In this document: positions 10,680 to 22,769 of the stretch, one piece after another
How positions within the stretch are numbered: the stretch's first letter is position 1
Layout: the number at the start of each line of letters is the position of its first letter
Assembly (NCBI GenBank): GCA_944989445.1
Contig: CALYLW010000040.1
Location: 447,818 to 511,817, forward strand
Direction: 5' to 3'
Origin: Ampullaceana balthica
Taxonomy: Eukaryota > Mollusca > Gastropoda > Lymnaeidae
Length of the DNA: 64,000 bases
The notes under the pieces: generated by a model
Told to the model about the DNA's origin: nothing
Seen by the model: the letters and a program-made list of their open reading frames with translations, nothing else
The model's database searches: none
Position numbers and translations under genes: made by a program

Positions 10680-11395
10680 CAATGAAAACTTGGAGGTTGT
10701 GGAAAGCTTCCCTTACAGCTGTCACAATGGCTAAATTAAATAAACGGGTCAGGCAAAACACCATGCTAACGGAAAAAACAAAACTGTGTGTCTATCAGTA
10801 CTATACGGGAACGAGACATGGAACACTTATAGATCCAATGAGCACAAGCTTAATAGCTTACACTTGAGATGCCTGCGTCGTATCCTTGTCATTAAAATGG
10901 CAGGACAAAGTGCCAAATAGTGAGATCCTGATGCGTGCCAATACCCAAAGCATGTTCTCAATCCTTAGTGAAAGACGCCTGAGATGGCTAGGACATTTAA
11001 AAAGAATGAGCCCTGGCCGCATCCCAAAGGACCTCCTATATGGAGAACTCGATTCGGGAAAGAGGAAGACAGGTCGCCCTCGTCTGCGATTTAACGATGT
11101 CTGCCGAAGGGACATGAAAGCAGCCAGAATACGCACAAGCGACTGGGAGTTTAAGGCAGAACCGATCTAAGTGGCGCACAGTTGTCAAAGAGGGCGTCAT
11201 AGTAACCAAGGAGCGAAGGATTGTGGAGGCTACAGACAGAAGAGCTAGGAGAAAGGCCAAAACATTGGGAAGCACAGAATTCGTGCGCAAAAGCTGTGGA
11301 AAAGACTGCCACTCAAGGATAGGACTGCACAGCCACACGAGGAAATGCAACCCATTCAAGCGGTGATGCACCATCGTCTTGCGAGACGGAATGAT
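10680..11395 (+). pseudogene. Non-LTR retrotransposon C-terminal/3' fragment
   Basis: Plus-strand frames encode the C-terminal part typical of this LINE type. LHLRCLRRIL occurs near 10860, then KWQDKVPNSEIL, ERRLRWLGHLKRM, RIPKDLLYGEL and TGRPRLRFNDVCRRDMKA (10886-11170). Coding resemblance continues in another frame to about 11395, ending in an A-rich stretch followed by TTTAGATAGG. At least two frameshifts are present (near 10870 and near 11160). About 200 residues of RT expected between this part and the inverted fragment are missing. Confidence 0.85.
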
Positions 11396-11432
11396 GCGGA
11401 AAAAAAAGTTTAGATAGGAGAAGTCGTAGTGA

Positions 11433-12140
11433 TGGTAGCAGTATCTGTAGCAGTATTGTTAGCAGTAATTGTAGCAGTATAGTTAGCAGTAATTGTAGCA
11501 GTATTGTTAGCAGTAATTGTAGCAGTTTTGTTAGCAGTAATTGTAGCAGTATTGTTAGCAGTAATTGTAGCAGTATTGTTAGCAGTAATTGTAGCAGTAT
11601 TGTTAGCAGTAATTGTAGCAGTATTGTTAGCAGTAATTGTAGCAGTATTGTTAGCAGTAATTGTAGCAGTATTGTTAGCAGTAATTGTAGCCGTATTGTT
11701 AGCAGTAATTGTAGCAGTATTGTTAGCAGTAATTGTAGCAGTATTGTTAGCAGTAATTGTAGCAGTATTGTTAGCAGTAATTGTAGCAGTATTGTTAGCA
11801 GTAATTGTAGCAGTATTGTTAGCAGTAATTGTAGCAGTGTTGTTAGCAGTAATTGTAGCAGTATTGTTAGCAGTAATTGTAGCAGTATTGTTAGCAGTAA
11901 TTGTAGCAGTATTGTTAGCAGTAATTGTAGCAGTATTGTTAGCAGTAATTGTAGCAGTATTGTTAGCAGTAATTGTAGCAGTGTTGTTAGCAGTAATTGT
12001 AGCAGTATTGTTAGCAGTAATTGTAGCAGTATTGTTAGCAGTAATTGTAGCAGTATTGTTAGCAGTAATTGTAGCAGTATTGTTAGCAGTAATTGTAGCA
12101 GTATTGTTAGCAGTAATTGTAGCAGTAATGGTAAGAGTAG
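11433..12140. repeat. 24-bp minisatellite, about 29 units
   Basis: The unit is TTGTTAGCAGTAATTG plus TAGCAGTA. It is highly homogeneous, with only scattered single-base variants (GTGTTG, GCCGTA). The plus frame reads a repeating LLAVIVAV, an artefact of the 24-bp period. Confidence 0.97.
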
Positions 12141-13231
12141 GGGTAGGAGTTAAGGTACCATCTTTTTTCTGACCCCATTACATGACGACCTTGCTAACAA
12201 CTGTGAGAGAGTAATCCAATCCTCCCCTCCCTCCCCCACACACACTCATGGTTGTCGCATCTCGTAAGCTGAGACCCGTGACGTCAATACTTAACGTGAG
12301 GAGAATCCACTTGTTGGATCCATACACTACAGCTGATGTTGGGGTGTGGTGAGTGGAGGTTTCTGTGAGGTGGGGGTGATGTCAGGTCTGGGGTGCTGTG
12401 AGCTGGGGGTGCTATAAGGAGGGTTTAACAGGCCAGCTGTCTCATATTGACAGTAATAATTGATGTTATATACACGGCTGTTACTGCTATCACAGTAATA
12501 GTTGATGTTATACACACGGCCGTTCCTCCCATTTAAAAATCTCAATAAATCCCATGAGCGTCATAATCTATAAATCATCTGAGCATCAAGGGAGACAATA
12601 TTTTGTGCCGTTATTATTGGCCTTAAGTGTCATGGCGTCTCACCAAAAGTCGTGACGTATTGATCTAGTCTATTCAAAGGGAGGAAATGCTGCGTTATAA
12701 TGAGTCCACTTCTAACTAAATTAAATCAGTCAAATCTAAATCCTCATAGATTGTTTGTATTTCCATGTGCCTAACATAATTTTTGTCTCAATTATTATAA
12801 TAGTTTTTTTAGAGAGTTGCACTCCCAAACTTTCTGTTATTTTTATTTTTTTCGTTTATGGGGAGGGCACTTCGGATGTTACTGTCATGTTGCTGGTCAG
12901 GGGGGCGGGGCTCTCCTTCTTTCAGCTTTTAGGATCTGACCTCTCGACAGTCTAGTTATTTTGGGTTATAGATTATATTTTCTCTGAATTACAACAAAGA
13001 ACCAAGCTGTTTGAACATTGGTTTATAATAATAAACTTTATAAAGATGTACATTACATTCATTTACGTCGAATAAAATAGTGAGATTTGAGCGCAAAATA
13101 TCTTTCATGGCACCTACAAACAGAACGTCATCTGGAAATGTTATAAGATCCATGCCTCTAGCGGTACCTACAAACAGAAGGTCATCTAAGGATGTCAAAC
13201 GATCCATGCTCTCATTGACAACGGAACTATT
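12141..13231. other. Mostly unique spacer with a small duplication
   Basis: A two-copy repeat of about 45 bp lies at 12440-12525 (AGTAATAATTGATGTTATA and its variant). No gene or element boundary was recognised. Confidence 0.5.
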
Positions 13232-13510
13232 AACTTGTCAGCAGCTCGTAGAGAGCCATGTTGACTTGTCAGCAGCTCGTAGAGAGCCATGTTGACTTGT
13301 CAGCAGCTCGTAGAGAGCCATGTTGACTTGTCAGCAGCTCGTAGAGAGCCAGGTTGACTTGTCAGCAGCTCGTAGAGAGCCATGTTGACTTGTCAGCAGC
13401 TCGTAGAGAGCCATGTTGACTTGTCAGCAGCTCGTAGAGAGCCATGTTGACTTGTCAGCAGCTCGTAGAGAGCCATGTTGACTTGTCAGCAACTCGTAGA
13501 GAGCCATGTT
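13232..13510. repeat. 31-bp minisatellite, 9 units
   Basis: The unit contains TTGACTTGTCAGCAGCTCGT then AGAGAGCCATG. It is nearly perfect, with single changes at about 13350 and 13490. Confidence 0.97.
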
Positions 13511-13677
13511 GTGAATGAAGTGTTTAAACACAATCCCGCTCTTTAAATCAAGACATTTCCCCACATGCTTGTGTCGAAGATGTACCTCCAGTTGTAAACA
13601 ACTCATTGTTTGACGTGCCGCCTTCGTTCTCAACGAATTCTAATTAATAATCTAATTTTTAACGCTAGTGTTGATAA

Positions 13678-14602
13678 TAGAGCTGTCAATATTGTTGTAA
13701 AAATCTGCCCGGGTACCCGTCCAAAATTTGAACGGGTACCCGGGTTACACTGTTAGAAATGCCAAAAAAATTTCACCGTCATGCCGGCTATTAGCCTTTT
13801 TCTTTCTTTTGAGAACGCGAACGCAAATTTAGATGTAATAACTCAGCGATGTGAAAATGATAACATCGAAATACTACTATAGTACAGTGGGGGAAAAACA
13901 ATGAGCAGAGGGGCGCCAAAAGGAATTTGTTTTTATGGGTGGTGGGGGGGTAGGGGAAAACAAAGTCTTATAAAGATTAAGGTCGGTAATCGTATGATGA
14001 CAAGGCGGTTATTTCTAGTTCATAACTGACAACTGTGGTAATTGACAAAACTTTTCAGGACCTTCACCTACTTAGTGGACACATCCCTCAGCATTTATGT
14101 TTGTTGTTTCAGTGTGAAGATCTTTCAACGATTGAAATATTATTGGGGGGGGGAGAAGAAAACAAAAGAATATAGGAGGTGTTTTTAAAAAAAAAGGATG
14201 GTGGGGATAGAAGTGGAGACGTGCGTGAGTGTGTGTGTGTGAGGGGGGATTAGATAAACAACATTAGCTCTTATTAATCGGTAGCAAAGATGTGCGGCGT
14301 ATTTCAAAGAGAAAGCCAATGTCATTTCTAGCCCTTCCTAGTTATCGGTGTTGTGTTCTATTTTGTGTCTTACTGAGTGCACTCATCCCCCGAGCATTTG
14401 TTTTTTTTTATTATAGGGAAAATCGTTAAACGAATGAAATATTAATTAAAAAAAACACAAGAATATTGCAGGAGCCGCAGTTCGACCACTGTTGGTGAAG
14501 ACATTGCAGTAGCCTTTTCGCGGGTACCCGGGCGCAATTTTACTACCCGGGTAATTGATCGGCAATGGGTACCCGGGTCCTGGGTACCCGTTGACAGACC
14601 TA
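13678..14602. mobile_element. Non-autonomous hAT with CGGGTACCCG-rich ends, copy 1 (925 bp)
   Basis: The left end is TAGAGCTGTCAAT. The right end, reverse-complemented, is TAGGTCTGTCAACGGG. Flanking 8-mers GTTGATAA and AATGATAA match at six of eight positions, which is compatible with an aged hAT target duplication. Both ends carry multiple GGGTACCCG palindromes. No transposase frame is visible. It shares its ends with 16464-17328. Confidence 0.75.
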
Positions 14603-15004
14603 AATGATAACGAACAAAATCAAGAAATGCTTCCCTCGTTGAACACGTAAAATAAGAACTCAACAAAGTTTTATTACATGTCTGGCTTCCTTTCTACGGT
14701 AGGAAACTAGTCTGCAATTAAATCTATACAAATGAAATGTATACCTGTGCTGTCTTACATATGAGGAGAGGGATTTATTTCCGTGTGTAATAGAGAAAAA
14801 CAAGTGCAACGGAGCCTCAGTTTGAAACGAAAGCTTAAACAAGTGAAACGTCTCCATGGCAACCAAACACAACACAAACAACGACGTCATATTGTGTTCT
14901 CAGCTGCCGCACAATTAACATAACAATCCGTCTGACTCCTGGGTAGATTATGTTATTGACCTGACTCGGTGACGGTGGCCTCAAACTGCAAGTAATTAGG
15001 CACA

Positions 15005-15190
15005 TACTGTCATACATAGACACATACTGACAAACATAGACACAGACTGATATACATATAGAAGCATAGAATACTGACAAGAAGCTTAAAAACATACTGA
15101 CAAGAATCATAGAGTAATGACAAGAGACATAGACATACTGACAAGAAGCATACACATACTGACAAGAAGAATAGACATACTGACATAGAC
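15005..15190. repeat. Degenerate ACATACTGACAAGA repeat
   Basis: About nine irregular units of 20-25 bp share CATACTGACA or CATAGACATACTGACA. Confidence 0.8.
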
Positions 15191-15428
15191 TTGCGTGATT
15201 TGAGCCCATACATTATCACCAATAACATCATACATCATCTCACAACAACTAGATACGTTCTTATGTTTGTGACATCCATGTCAGTGACATCATAAATGGC
15301 TATCTTCCACGTGATCTTGTATATCTTCGGGGAAATATCTCATGGCCTTGTGCGGCATATCCCCCATGATTCAATACCCCATACAAACCCGTCTTCCGCG
15401 TCATGGCTTTTACTTTCAGACATAGGTT

Positions 15429-15456
15429 TGTGTGTGTGTGTGTGTGTGTGTGTGAT
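15429..15456. repeat. (GT)n microsatellite
   Basis: An uninterrupted GT run followed by GT-rich decay to about 15500. Confidence 0.95.
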
Positions 15457-16463
15457 TTTGTGTTTTTATGTGTGTGAGTTATAGTGTCTGTGTGATTTCT
15501 AGTGTGGTTGGAAGGGAATGTTACGTTTAAGTGCTTTTAGTGTGTGCGATTGTTATAGCCGTTTTATTTTTTTTAAATAAAATGTGGATTGTTAACATAA
15601 TCAGTATTTTTAATTTTTTAAACTGATATTTTAAAGATGAAGCGTTTTTTTTTAAAAAGGTGACAAATAATATTTCTTATACCTTTTATTTCATTGACAT
15701 GACTTTTGATTAAACTAAATATCTAACAAACGTCTTTCTGACATTAATCACACGACATTTTATGTCTTGCGATTATAATTATACTGCGTTCCTTGTGGTT
15801 CTTTTCTATGTGACCAATGCTATAAACATGGCAAGAACACACACGGACTTAATGTTGAGTGGTGGCCATGTGTGGTCAAGTTTTCCATAAAGATAAGACG
15901 TTATTGTCTAGACCATACGGTGTTGCCGTCTGGCGATTTAGGTGTATTGTGATATAGACCACGGGTGGCCAGACCCGTAATAACAGAGATACATTTTAGC
16001 TATTTATAAAAGTGTCGAGACCCGCATTGAAAAATTCCTTTTGTGATTTATTACTTTCTATTTGAATTTAATGATTTAAACATTTCAATTGTTTTTTTTT
16101 AAACCCAAACCATATGTTGAAGAAATATATGCGTTACACTTACACAATTAACAAATATTTAAATATGTAAAATTTATGACTAGAAACACAACGCATATAG
16201 AACCATTATTATAGTCAACATTAATTGTTAAGATTCTGCTGAAGAGCCTTTGGACTAGCAAGCTTCTCTGCATCTGATTGGTAGCTGAAAGTTGTGGTGC
16301 GAAGAAGTTCTGTCATTTGCTTGTTACTAGTTACTGCTCGATCCATTGATTTTAAGAACTTCATTGTGCAGTACTAAGATTCGCAGCCATAGGTTGTACC
16401 GAAAATTGATATAAGTCGGCAACTACCTTTCTACTGTTGAAGATATTTTACTTGTGTCACGAG

Positions 16464-17328
16464 TAGGCTGTCAATATTGTTGAAAAATGCTGCCCGGGTA
16501 CCCGTCCAAATTTTGAACGGGTACCCGGGTACGGGTAGCCAATAGTAGCCAACGGTATGCTTCCAATAACATACTATTGTGAACTTTAATGACGTAATGT
16601 TCAGTCAGGTCAAGCAGCATGAATGTTGTTGTCCGCTAGGCAGTAGTAACTATTTAATGTGCTATCTTTAAAAACTGACAACGTTGTAGTTTTGTAGTTC
16701 ACCCAAATTATTTTCAACCTTTTGTTTTTCTCGAGATTAAAAAAAAACCCACACAACATCTTACTTTTATTTTAGTTATTAGAGTGAAAATCTTTGAACA
16801 AATGACATACATATTTAAAAAAATAAAAACATAAATGAGTTGCTTTTTAAGTATGTGGGGATATGAGTGGAGGGAGTGGGGGGGGAGGGGTTTAATTAAG
16901 ATAAACAATATGTTACCGGTAACTCAAAGTTGTCGGTGTATTTCAAAGACAAGTTAGCTCCCTGTCATTCATTCATTCAAAGAAGCAAAATCTTTTGGTG
17001 TCAAACAATTTTTGTTACATGTTTAGAGAAAAAAGGTGTATCAAAATACTTTGTAGTTTGTCGGATCGTATTCTATTTCCCGTTGACGGATACTTCTTCG
17101 TAAGCGTTTTTCCTGTTAAGCGTATTGCACATCATATATTTCAAACGAAAACGTTTAATTTGATAAATTGTTCATGAGACGCAATGTGAACACAGAAGAG
17201 CAACAGTTTGGCCACCGTTTTTGTAGACATTGCATTCACATTTTCACGGGTACCCAGGAACAATTTTTCTACCCGAGTAATTACACGGCACCGGTACCCG
17301 GGTTCCCGGGTATCCCTTGACAGGCCTA
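16464..17328. mobile_element. Non-autonomous hAT with CGGGTACCCG-rich ends, copy 2 (865 bp)
   Basis: The left end is TAGGCTGTCAATATTG. The right end, reverse-complemented, is TAGGCCTGTCAAGGG. Flanking 8-mers GTCACGAG (16456-16463) and GTCATGAG (17329-17336) match at seven of eight positions. GGGTACCCG palindromes lie near both ends, as in copy 1. A further solo end of this family lies at 35625-35672. No intact transposase was seen. Confidence 0.85.
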
Positions 17329-18436
17329 GTCATGAGCGACTGGTGTCTTTCAGTGTCACTAAGTTTAATATCTCTTCTTTTTGATGCCCCTATCCTATTA
17401 ACTCGTGCACGCTGGTGGATCTGTAATATGTAGTCAGGATTTCAACTTTTTCAAAACGCTCGAAAACACGTTTTCTGACTTGCTACAGTGCTGAAGTTTT
17501 CACTGTTGGTTTGGCTTGTGGGGAGGATTAAGCTATCAAATATTCAGATCGATCGAATGTAACATAATTAAATTAATGCATTTTTAGTTTATCTCGATAT
17601 CTGTGATCTAGTATTTGGGTCAGCATGTGAAAAAACTTGGAAAATCCCCTAATAAAAATAGGCGTTTAACCTACATAAAAGTTATTGCAAATGGCTGCCC
17701 CCATGTTTCGAACTTTGTTTGTGTGTGTTTATGTGAATTTTTTTTTGAAAATTCAATGTAAGACGAGTGTCTGATGAACAAAGCACTTGACATGAAAGTG
17801 AAACTTTGTTAATGTGTTTTATTCTTTTATTTTTTTCAGTATATAAGTCATAATTTAATGAAGAATACGTTTCTAGGTCAAGTCATGTTATAGCTAATCA
17901 TAGTCGTGTTGTGTGTCGGACATGTGTAGTGTGCATTTTGTATAGAAAAACATTCCAGATAGAACACGCGAAATCCTAGCATGTCTTATATAGACAATCT
18001 ATGTGTAGTGAAAACATATTTTTTTGCTAAGTGGATCAGCGCACAAACAGCTTACAAAAGCAAAAGGAATCCTATATAATAAAAGGCAATGTTCTGTCCG
18101 TTCTGTCCGGTCATCTATAGCGATTGGTCCCTCAAACACATATGACTCCTACAGCCAATCATATTGAACACTTTTACGCGGACGTTCTAAACGAGTTATT
18201 TTTGTGCAGTATTTATTCCAAGGCTTTATTTTGAGTTATGCGCGTTGGAATTTATAGTCAAGAGCTCTGTTTTTACGAGTTATTTATTTTAACTATAATG
18301 AATAGTATTTTTGACGTCATGCGCATGTATGCCGGTCGAGACGGCTGTTTGGGGTTACAACAACATGCCACCGAACTGTGGCAGAACGTCCTTGGACGGG
18401 CTTGGTTGCTCGTATTACATAAAACAAGAAGAGAAA

Positions 18437-18467
<31 letters not shown>

Positions 18468-18639
18468 GGTAAGGAAGGAGTTATGTGGGCGTTTATATCT
18501 AAAGAAAATTTCAAATTTTGCTCACAAATTTTGTTCTAGATGAACTTGGCTTACAGGACATTTAACAGGACACACAATCCCTTGCTCGTCAGTGGTGGCT
18601 AAATAAAACTTGTGAACGCTACTTCACTTGCCCCATAGT
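17329..18639. other. Spacer with dispersed-repeat relics
   Basis: The interval 17470-17600 and the stretch from about 18068 to 18310 share words with the insertion at 9757-10142. The latter begins ATCCTATATAATAAAAGGCA. A (TAAA)n tract lies at 18437-18468. No gene was recognised. Confidence 0.5.
18437..18468. repeat. (TAAA)n microsatellite
   Basis: About eight tandem TAAA/AAAT units. Confidence 0.95.
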
Positions 18640-20061
18640 TAGGGGTCTACCGATATGCATTTTTGCCGATATTGCCGATACCGATATTACCAATATTTTT
18701 TTCCTATATGAAAGCCGATATGAGTATTTGTTGGGACAAAAACCAGCGGTCTTATTTGATGACGTCATTCTTAAATTTATCACTCGTAATTATTTATATT
18801 TTATATTAGGGGTCTACCGATATGCATTTTTGCTGATATTACCAATATTTTTTTCCTATATGAAAGCCGATATGAGTATTTGTTGGGACAAAAACCAGCG
18901 GTCATATTTGATGACGTCATTCTTAAATTTATCACTCGTAATTATTTATATTTTATATTAGGGGTCTACCGATATGCATTTTTGCTGTTATTACCGATAT
19001 TTTTTACCGATATGAGTATTTGTTAAGACAACAAAAAAAAACAACAACAGCGGTCATATTTGATGACGTCATTCTTAAATTTATCACTCTTAATTATTTA
19101 TATTTTGTATTTTAGGGGTCTACCGATATGCATTTTTGCCGATATTACCGATATTTTTTTCCGACATGAGTATTTGTTAGGACAAAAAAAAACAGCGGTC
19201 ATATGTGATGACTTCATGTGTAATTATTTATATTTTATAATTTAGGGGTCTACACTCTACCGGTATCTAGTTATGCCGATATTACCGATTTATTATTTTT
19301 TTCCGAAACGAAGTTTCTGATGTGTTTACAAGTTCCAGATCATGACCTACATAGGACTCATGACAAAACGAACCGTCCTTTTATGAAAATGTGCAAGCAA
19401 AATTAGGTACTCCTTTTGAAACTTCAACTTTTGACTCATAATTATTAATTCTAACCAATAGTTTAATAGCTTTTGCACACGGCCACCTTTTATGAATGAA
19501 ACAATGAGAACAAAGCAATAGTAAGAGTGAATGAGGTTGAAGGATGAATGGTTGCCCATGACAACAAGTCTGCACACGGTACATTTTGTTATTCCATACG
19601 AAACGAAATGTTTTAGGCTAGACATCTGCGATTCTGCGTGCATCTTTGTTGTTAGAGCAATTACGTGAACATAATGTTTACATGTTATCCATTTATTAGA
19701 GCAGTTACGGTATACTTGGCATCGGCAAGTATTTCACAGTATTTCCGAGCATACGAAAATCGGCCGATAACTAAAAAATATCATAGCACATGGCACACTG
19801 TATCGTGGCTTTAGATATTAATACTAGGACTCTTTTGACTATTTCAATACCGTAATCGGAATCGATATATTAATTTGTCGAGATATTGTAAATCTAAATG
19901 ATATTTTTTGTTTGTTGTTGTTTTTAGGGTCAAAATATCACTTATTATGAAATATCGGTGACGTCAATATCGGGACCTTTACATGCTACCGATACCGATA
20001 TTGCCGATACCCTGATATCGGTGCCGATATATCGGCGAGCCGATATATCGGTAGACCCCTA
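18640..20061. mobile_element. hAT element with TAGGGGTCTACCGATA ends and reiterated left terminus (1422 bp)
   Basis: The left end TAGGGGTCTACCGATA is matched inverted by TATCGGTAGACCCCTA at the right. The flanking 8-bp duplication CCCATAGT is perfect (18632-18639 and 20062-20069). The left end is repeated in tandem: TAGGGGTCTAC starts at 18640, 18807, 18959, 19113 and 19243, and most copies carry a TGATGACGTCAT palindrome. The subterminal regions are crowded with CCGATA words, plausible transposase-binding repeats. On the minus strand around 19347-19643 a frame has a CxxC and a GNHSSFNLIHS segment faintly like a BED zinc finger, so the interior may derive from a transposase. Confidence 0.88.
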
Positions 20062-20140
20062 CCCATAGTCCGTCATGGACTGGAAAGGGGGTTATTATAC
20101 AGTCATGGTTAATGAAAAATTAGGAACGAACACAACCAAA

Positions 20141-20418
20141 GGAACCGTCCTTAAAGTACGTCACGCTATTTTTTTACCATTTTAACTCCCCCCTCCCCCT
20201 TGTCACAAACTGTCACAAATCTTGGACCGCCCCCCCCTAAAGTACGTCACACTTTCGAACAAAAATTGTTATTTTTATTAACAAAATAATTAAAACTTAA
20301 TATAAAACACCGTGAGGTCACACATGGCTGGACCCCCCCTCCCCCCTGTCACAAACTGTCACACTTTCTTACACCCCCTCCCCCCCTCTAGAGTGTGACG
20401 TACTTTATTGACGGCCCC
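20141..20418. mobile_element. MITE with AAAGTACGTCAC inverted ends (278 bp)
   Basis: The left end reads CCGTCCTTAAAGTACGTCAC. The right end reverse-complemented reads CCGTCAATAAAGTACGTCAC. Pyrimidine-rich CCCCCC tracts lie internally, and an internal partial copy of the end is at about 20235. Similar sequence occurs at 26480-26545 and 27965-28109. Confidence 0.75.
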
Positions 20419-21761
20419 AAAGCCAAACTGTATACCACAAAGCTCTTTAAATCGTTCACCATATCGGCGTTAATGTCTGAGATATATATGTCTCTCAGTG
20501 ATCTCACAGGATATTGGAATTTGTTTTATCAGGCGTCAAATTTGGGAACTATCTGCATCTAATTATGAAATTACTTCCTCGATATTCTTCTAAATAAAGT
20601 CCACATCAGAATAATTACGTTTAGTGCGAACAATATTTCGAGCGATGGGATAACTTGCCTCAGTTGTAGAGACATCTTCTGTGTTGAAAATAAAAAAAGT
20701 AGTGTCTGCTGCTGACATTCCAGACATTGATGTTCAGCTAGCTTGGTTTTTATCTTAATTCAGATTACAGTGGATACGGCGATGCAAACTCTTCATGACT
20801 TTTTTCAGTGCCGCTTCATAATGCTTCACAGAACTGGCTCTGTAATTTGCTAGCGTGGTTTCGCAGATGAGGCATATCAGATTAATTTATCTATCAATAA
20901 TGCAAAGTCCCCATCCCATTTTGGTGGGGAAATTCTATTTTCTTGTTTATATTTTCGTTTACTGCAAATTGTTGTTATATTTATATTTAAACTTTTAAAT
21001 AATAAGTTACCTACCTTTATATGTCAAACTAACCGTAAGGACTTAAAAACGTGGATTTTTACCGAAACTGGGAACAAATCAGAAACCAATCGTCCCCTTC
21101 AACTTATAAAGTTTAAATCCAGCCCATTAAAAAAATTGTTTTGATCAAGATTTTTTTTAAAGTTTCCTTTATAATTCAAACGACAAGTTTTAATTGCATC
21201 GCGAGCCGCAATGTGAACTAGGAACAACCGCATGGTGCTCGCGAGCCGCGGTTTGGCCACCGTTGATATAGACTATACGCCTCATACTGCAAACACCTCT
21301 AACTATTCCTACAAAGTTCATGAACACATTGGAAACTGCTTATTTTCTTCACCCCCACTCTCCACAGAGTTTCAGCTTTCATGTCAAGTCTCTCAGAAAA
21401 GAGCTTTAGGGTACTTGTAAAATTTACATTGACTTCACATTTTGCGTTTTACCGAGGACCTAATGTTGCTGTACGTGTGATGTTACTTTTGATGGTGTGC
21501 GTATGATGGCGGAGGTGATGGAGGGGACTCGGCAGTCTGATTAGTGATGGTAACTCAGGGAGAGCTGGCGTGTAAACCTAGAAATGAGCTTCTCAAAATA
21601 AAAAAAGAAAACAACATTATCTGAATGAAAGGTCAACCAAGTTCATGTTATTATTCACGGTATTTTTTAATTAGGTCTTGGACTAATTGCCATGGGCTCA
21701 GCTATACATCAGACACGAGAGTGAGTTAGACAAACTCAGCCTGCCTATTTGTAGATACTTT
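20419..21761. other. Unannotated spacer
   Basis: AT-rich and unique by eye. No gene, array or clear element end was recognised. Confidence 0.5.
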
Positions 21762-21938
21762 ACCAGCTAACAGGCCGGGCCAGACCAAGTAAGTCTTAGT
21801 GGACATCTTGTCTCTGTGTGACCAGCTAACAGGCCGGGCCAGACCAAGTAAGTCTTAATGGACATCTTGTCTCTGTGTGACCAGCTAACAGGCCGGGCCA
21901 GACCAAGTAAATCTTAAAGGACATCTTGTCTCTGTGTG
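21762..21938. repeat. 59-bp tandem repeat, 3 units
   Basis: The unit starts ACCAGCTAACAGGCCGGGCC and ends TTGTCTCTGTGTG. Units differ at one or two bases. Confidence 0.97.
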
Positions 21939-22055
21939 GTGCTGGCTTGAGTCGGTCAAGGATGCCATAAAAAGTCAGAACAGCTTCAACACAGGGAGAC
22001 AACTTGCTGACTGATTTTGAACTTCCAACACAGGAATGATGGGGTTTCAGATTTA

Positions 22056-22280
22056 TGTCAGTTACTACTGTTGTGACTAAAATCATTCAACTCTACAATG
22101 TCAGTTACTACTGTTGTGACTAAAATCATTCAACTCTACATATGTTAATTCTATTCTGGATTCAATCATTCAACTCTATGTATGTCACTACAGGTGTGAC
22201 TACAATGGTTCAATGCTACATTTGTACTAATGGTCTGATCCAATCATTCAACTCTACACATGTCACTACTGATGTGATCC
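22056..22280. repeat. About 43-bp degenerate tandem repeat
   Basis: Four to five units share TCAGTTACTACTGTTGTGAC and AATCATTCAACTCTACA. The first two units are nearly identical and later ones diverge. Confidence 0.85.
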
Positions 22281-22769
22281 ACCAATATCTAGAGATCCAA
22301 TTATATAACTGCGAGGAGAGGCAGAGCAATAAAACAAAGATATTAAACGTGCAGCCGTGATGAGAAAGGTTTTATTTGATGTTCTCATTAATTTAATATC
22401 AACACATTTTGTTGGTCCACACCTGGGAATGATTAAATTGAGCAGTTATTGAAAGGTTATTGAAGTTATTGAAAGTTATTGAAATATTATTGGTATGTAT
22501 TAGTTCATCTACCCCCCCCCCTTTTTTTTTCCTGTTTACCAAATCCCAAGATACGCGTACGAATTCTGTTAAAAATAAATTCTTGACGCTCATAGAAAAT
22601 TGTAACCTTTAACGTTCAGATATTTAATGATATTATTGTATTATTGTATTATACAATTATTGTATGCTTAAATTAGTTAAAGCTATGTGCACTTAATGTC
22701 AACAATTCATTGCACTGAACAAAAAACCTTCTCCCACCTTATTTATGAGACTGGCCTGTGTCCCGTAGA
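22281..22769. other. Unannotated AT-rich spacer
   Basis: Contains a small GTTATTGAA repetition near 22450-22490 and a C/T homopolymer tract at about 22510. No gene was recognised. Confidence 0.5.

Larger units (their letters stand above)
14603..16463. other. Spacer with short repeats
   Basis: Contains a degenerate repeat of about 20-30 bp at 15005-15190 (ACATACTGACAAGAAGCATA-like) and a (GT)n tract at 15429-15456. The rest is unique AT-rich sequence without a recognisable gene. Minus-strand cysteine-rich frames around 15010-15231 come from the repeat. Confidence 0.55.

Noticed and set aside
15010..15231. Cysteine-rich secreted-peptide-like frame on the minus strand
   Set aside because: The cysteines come from a degenerate ACATACTGACA repeat. 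There is no ordered cysteine framework or signal-peptide logic independent of the repeat.
21762..21938. tRNA-like GC block AACAGGCCGGGCCAGACCAAG
   Set aside because: Part of a three-unit 59-bp tandem repeat. No cloverleaf with A and B boxes could be drawn.
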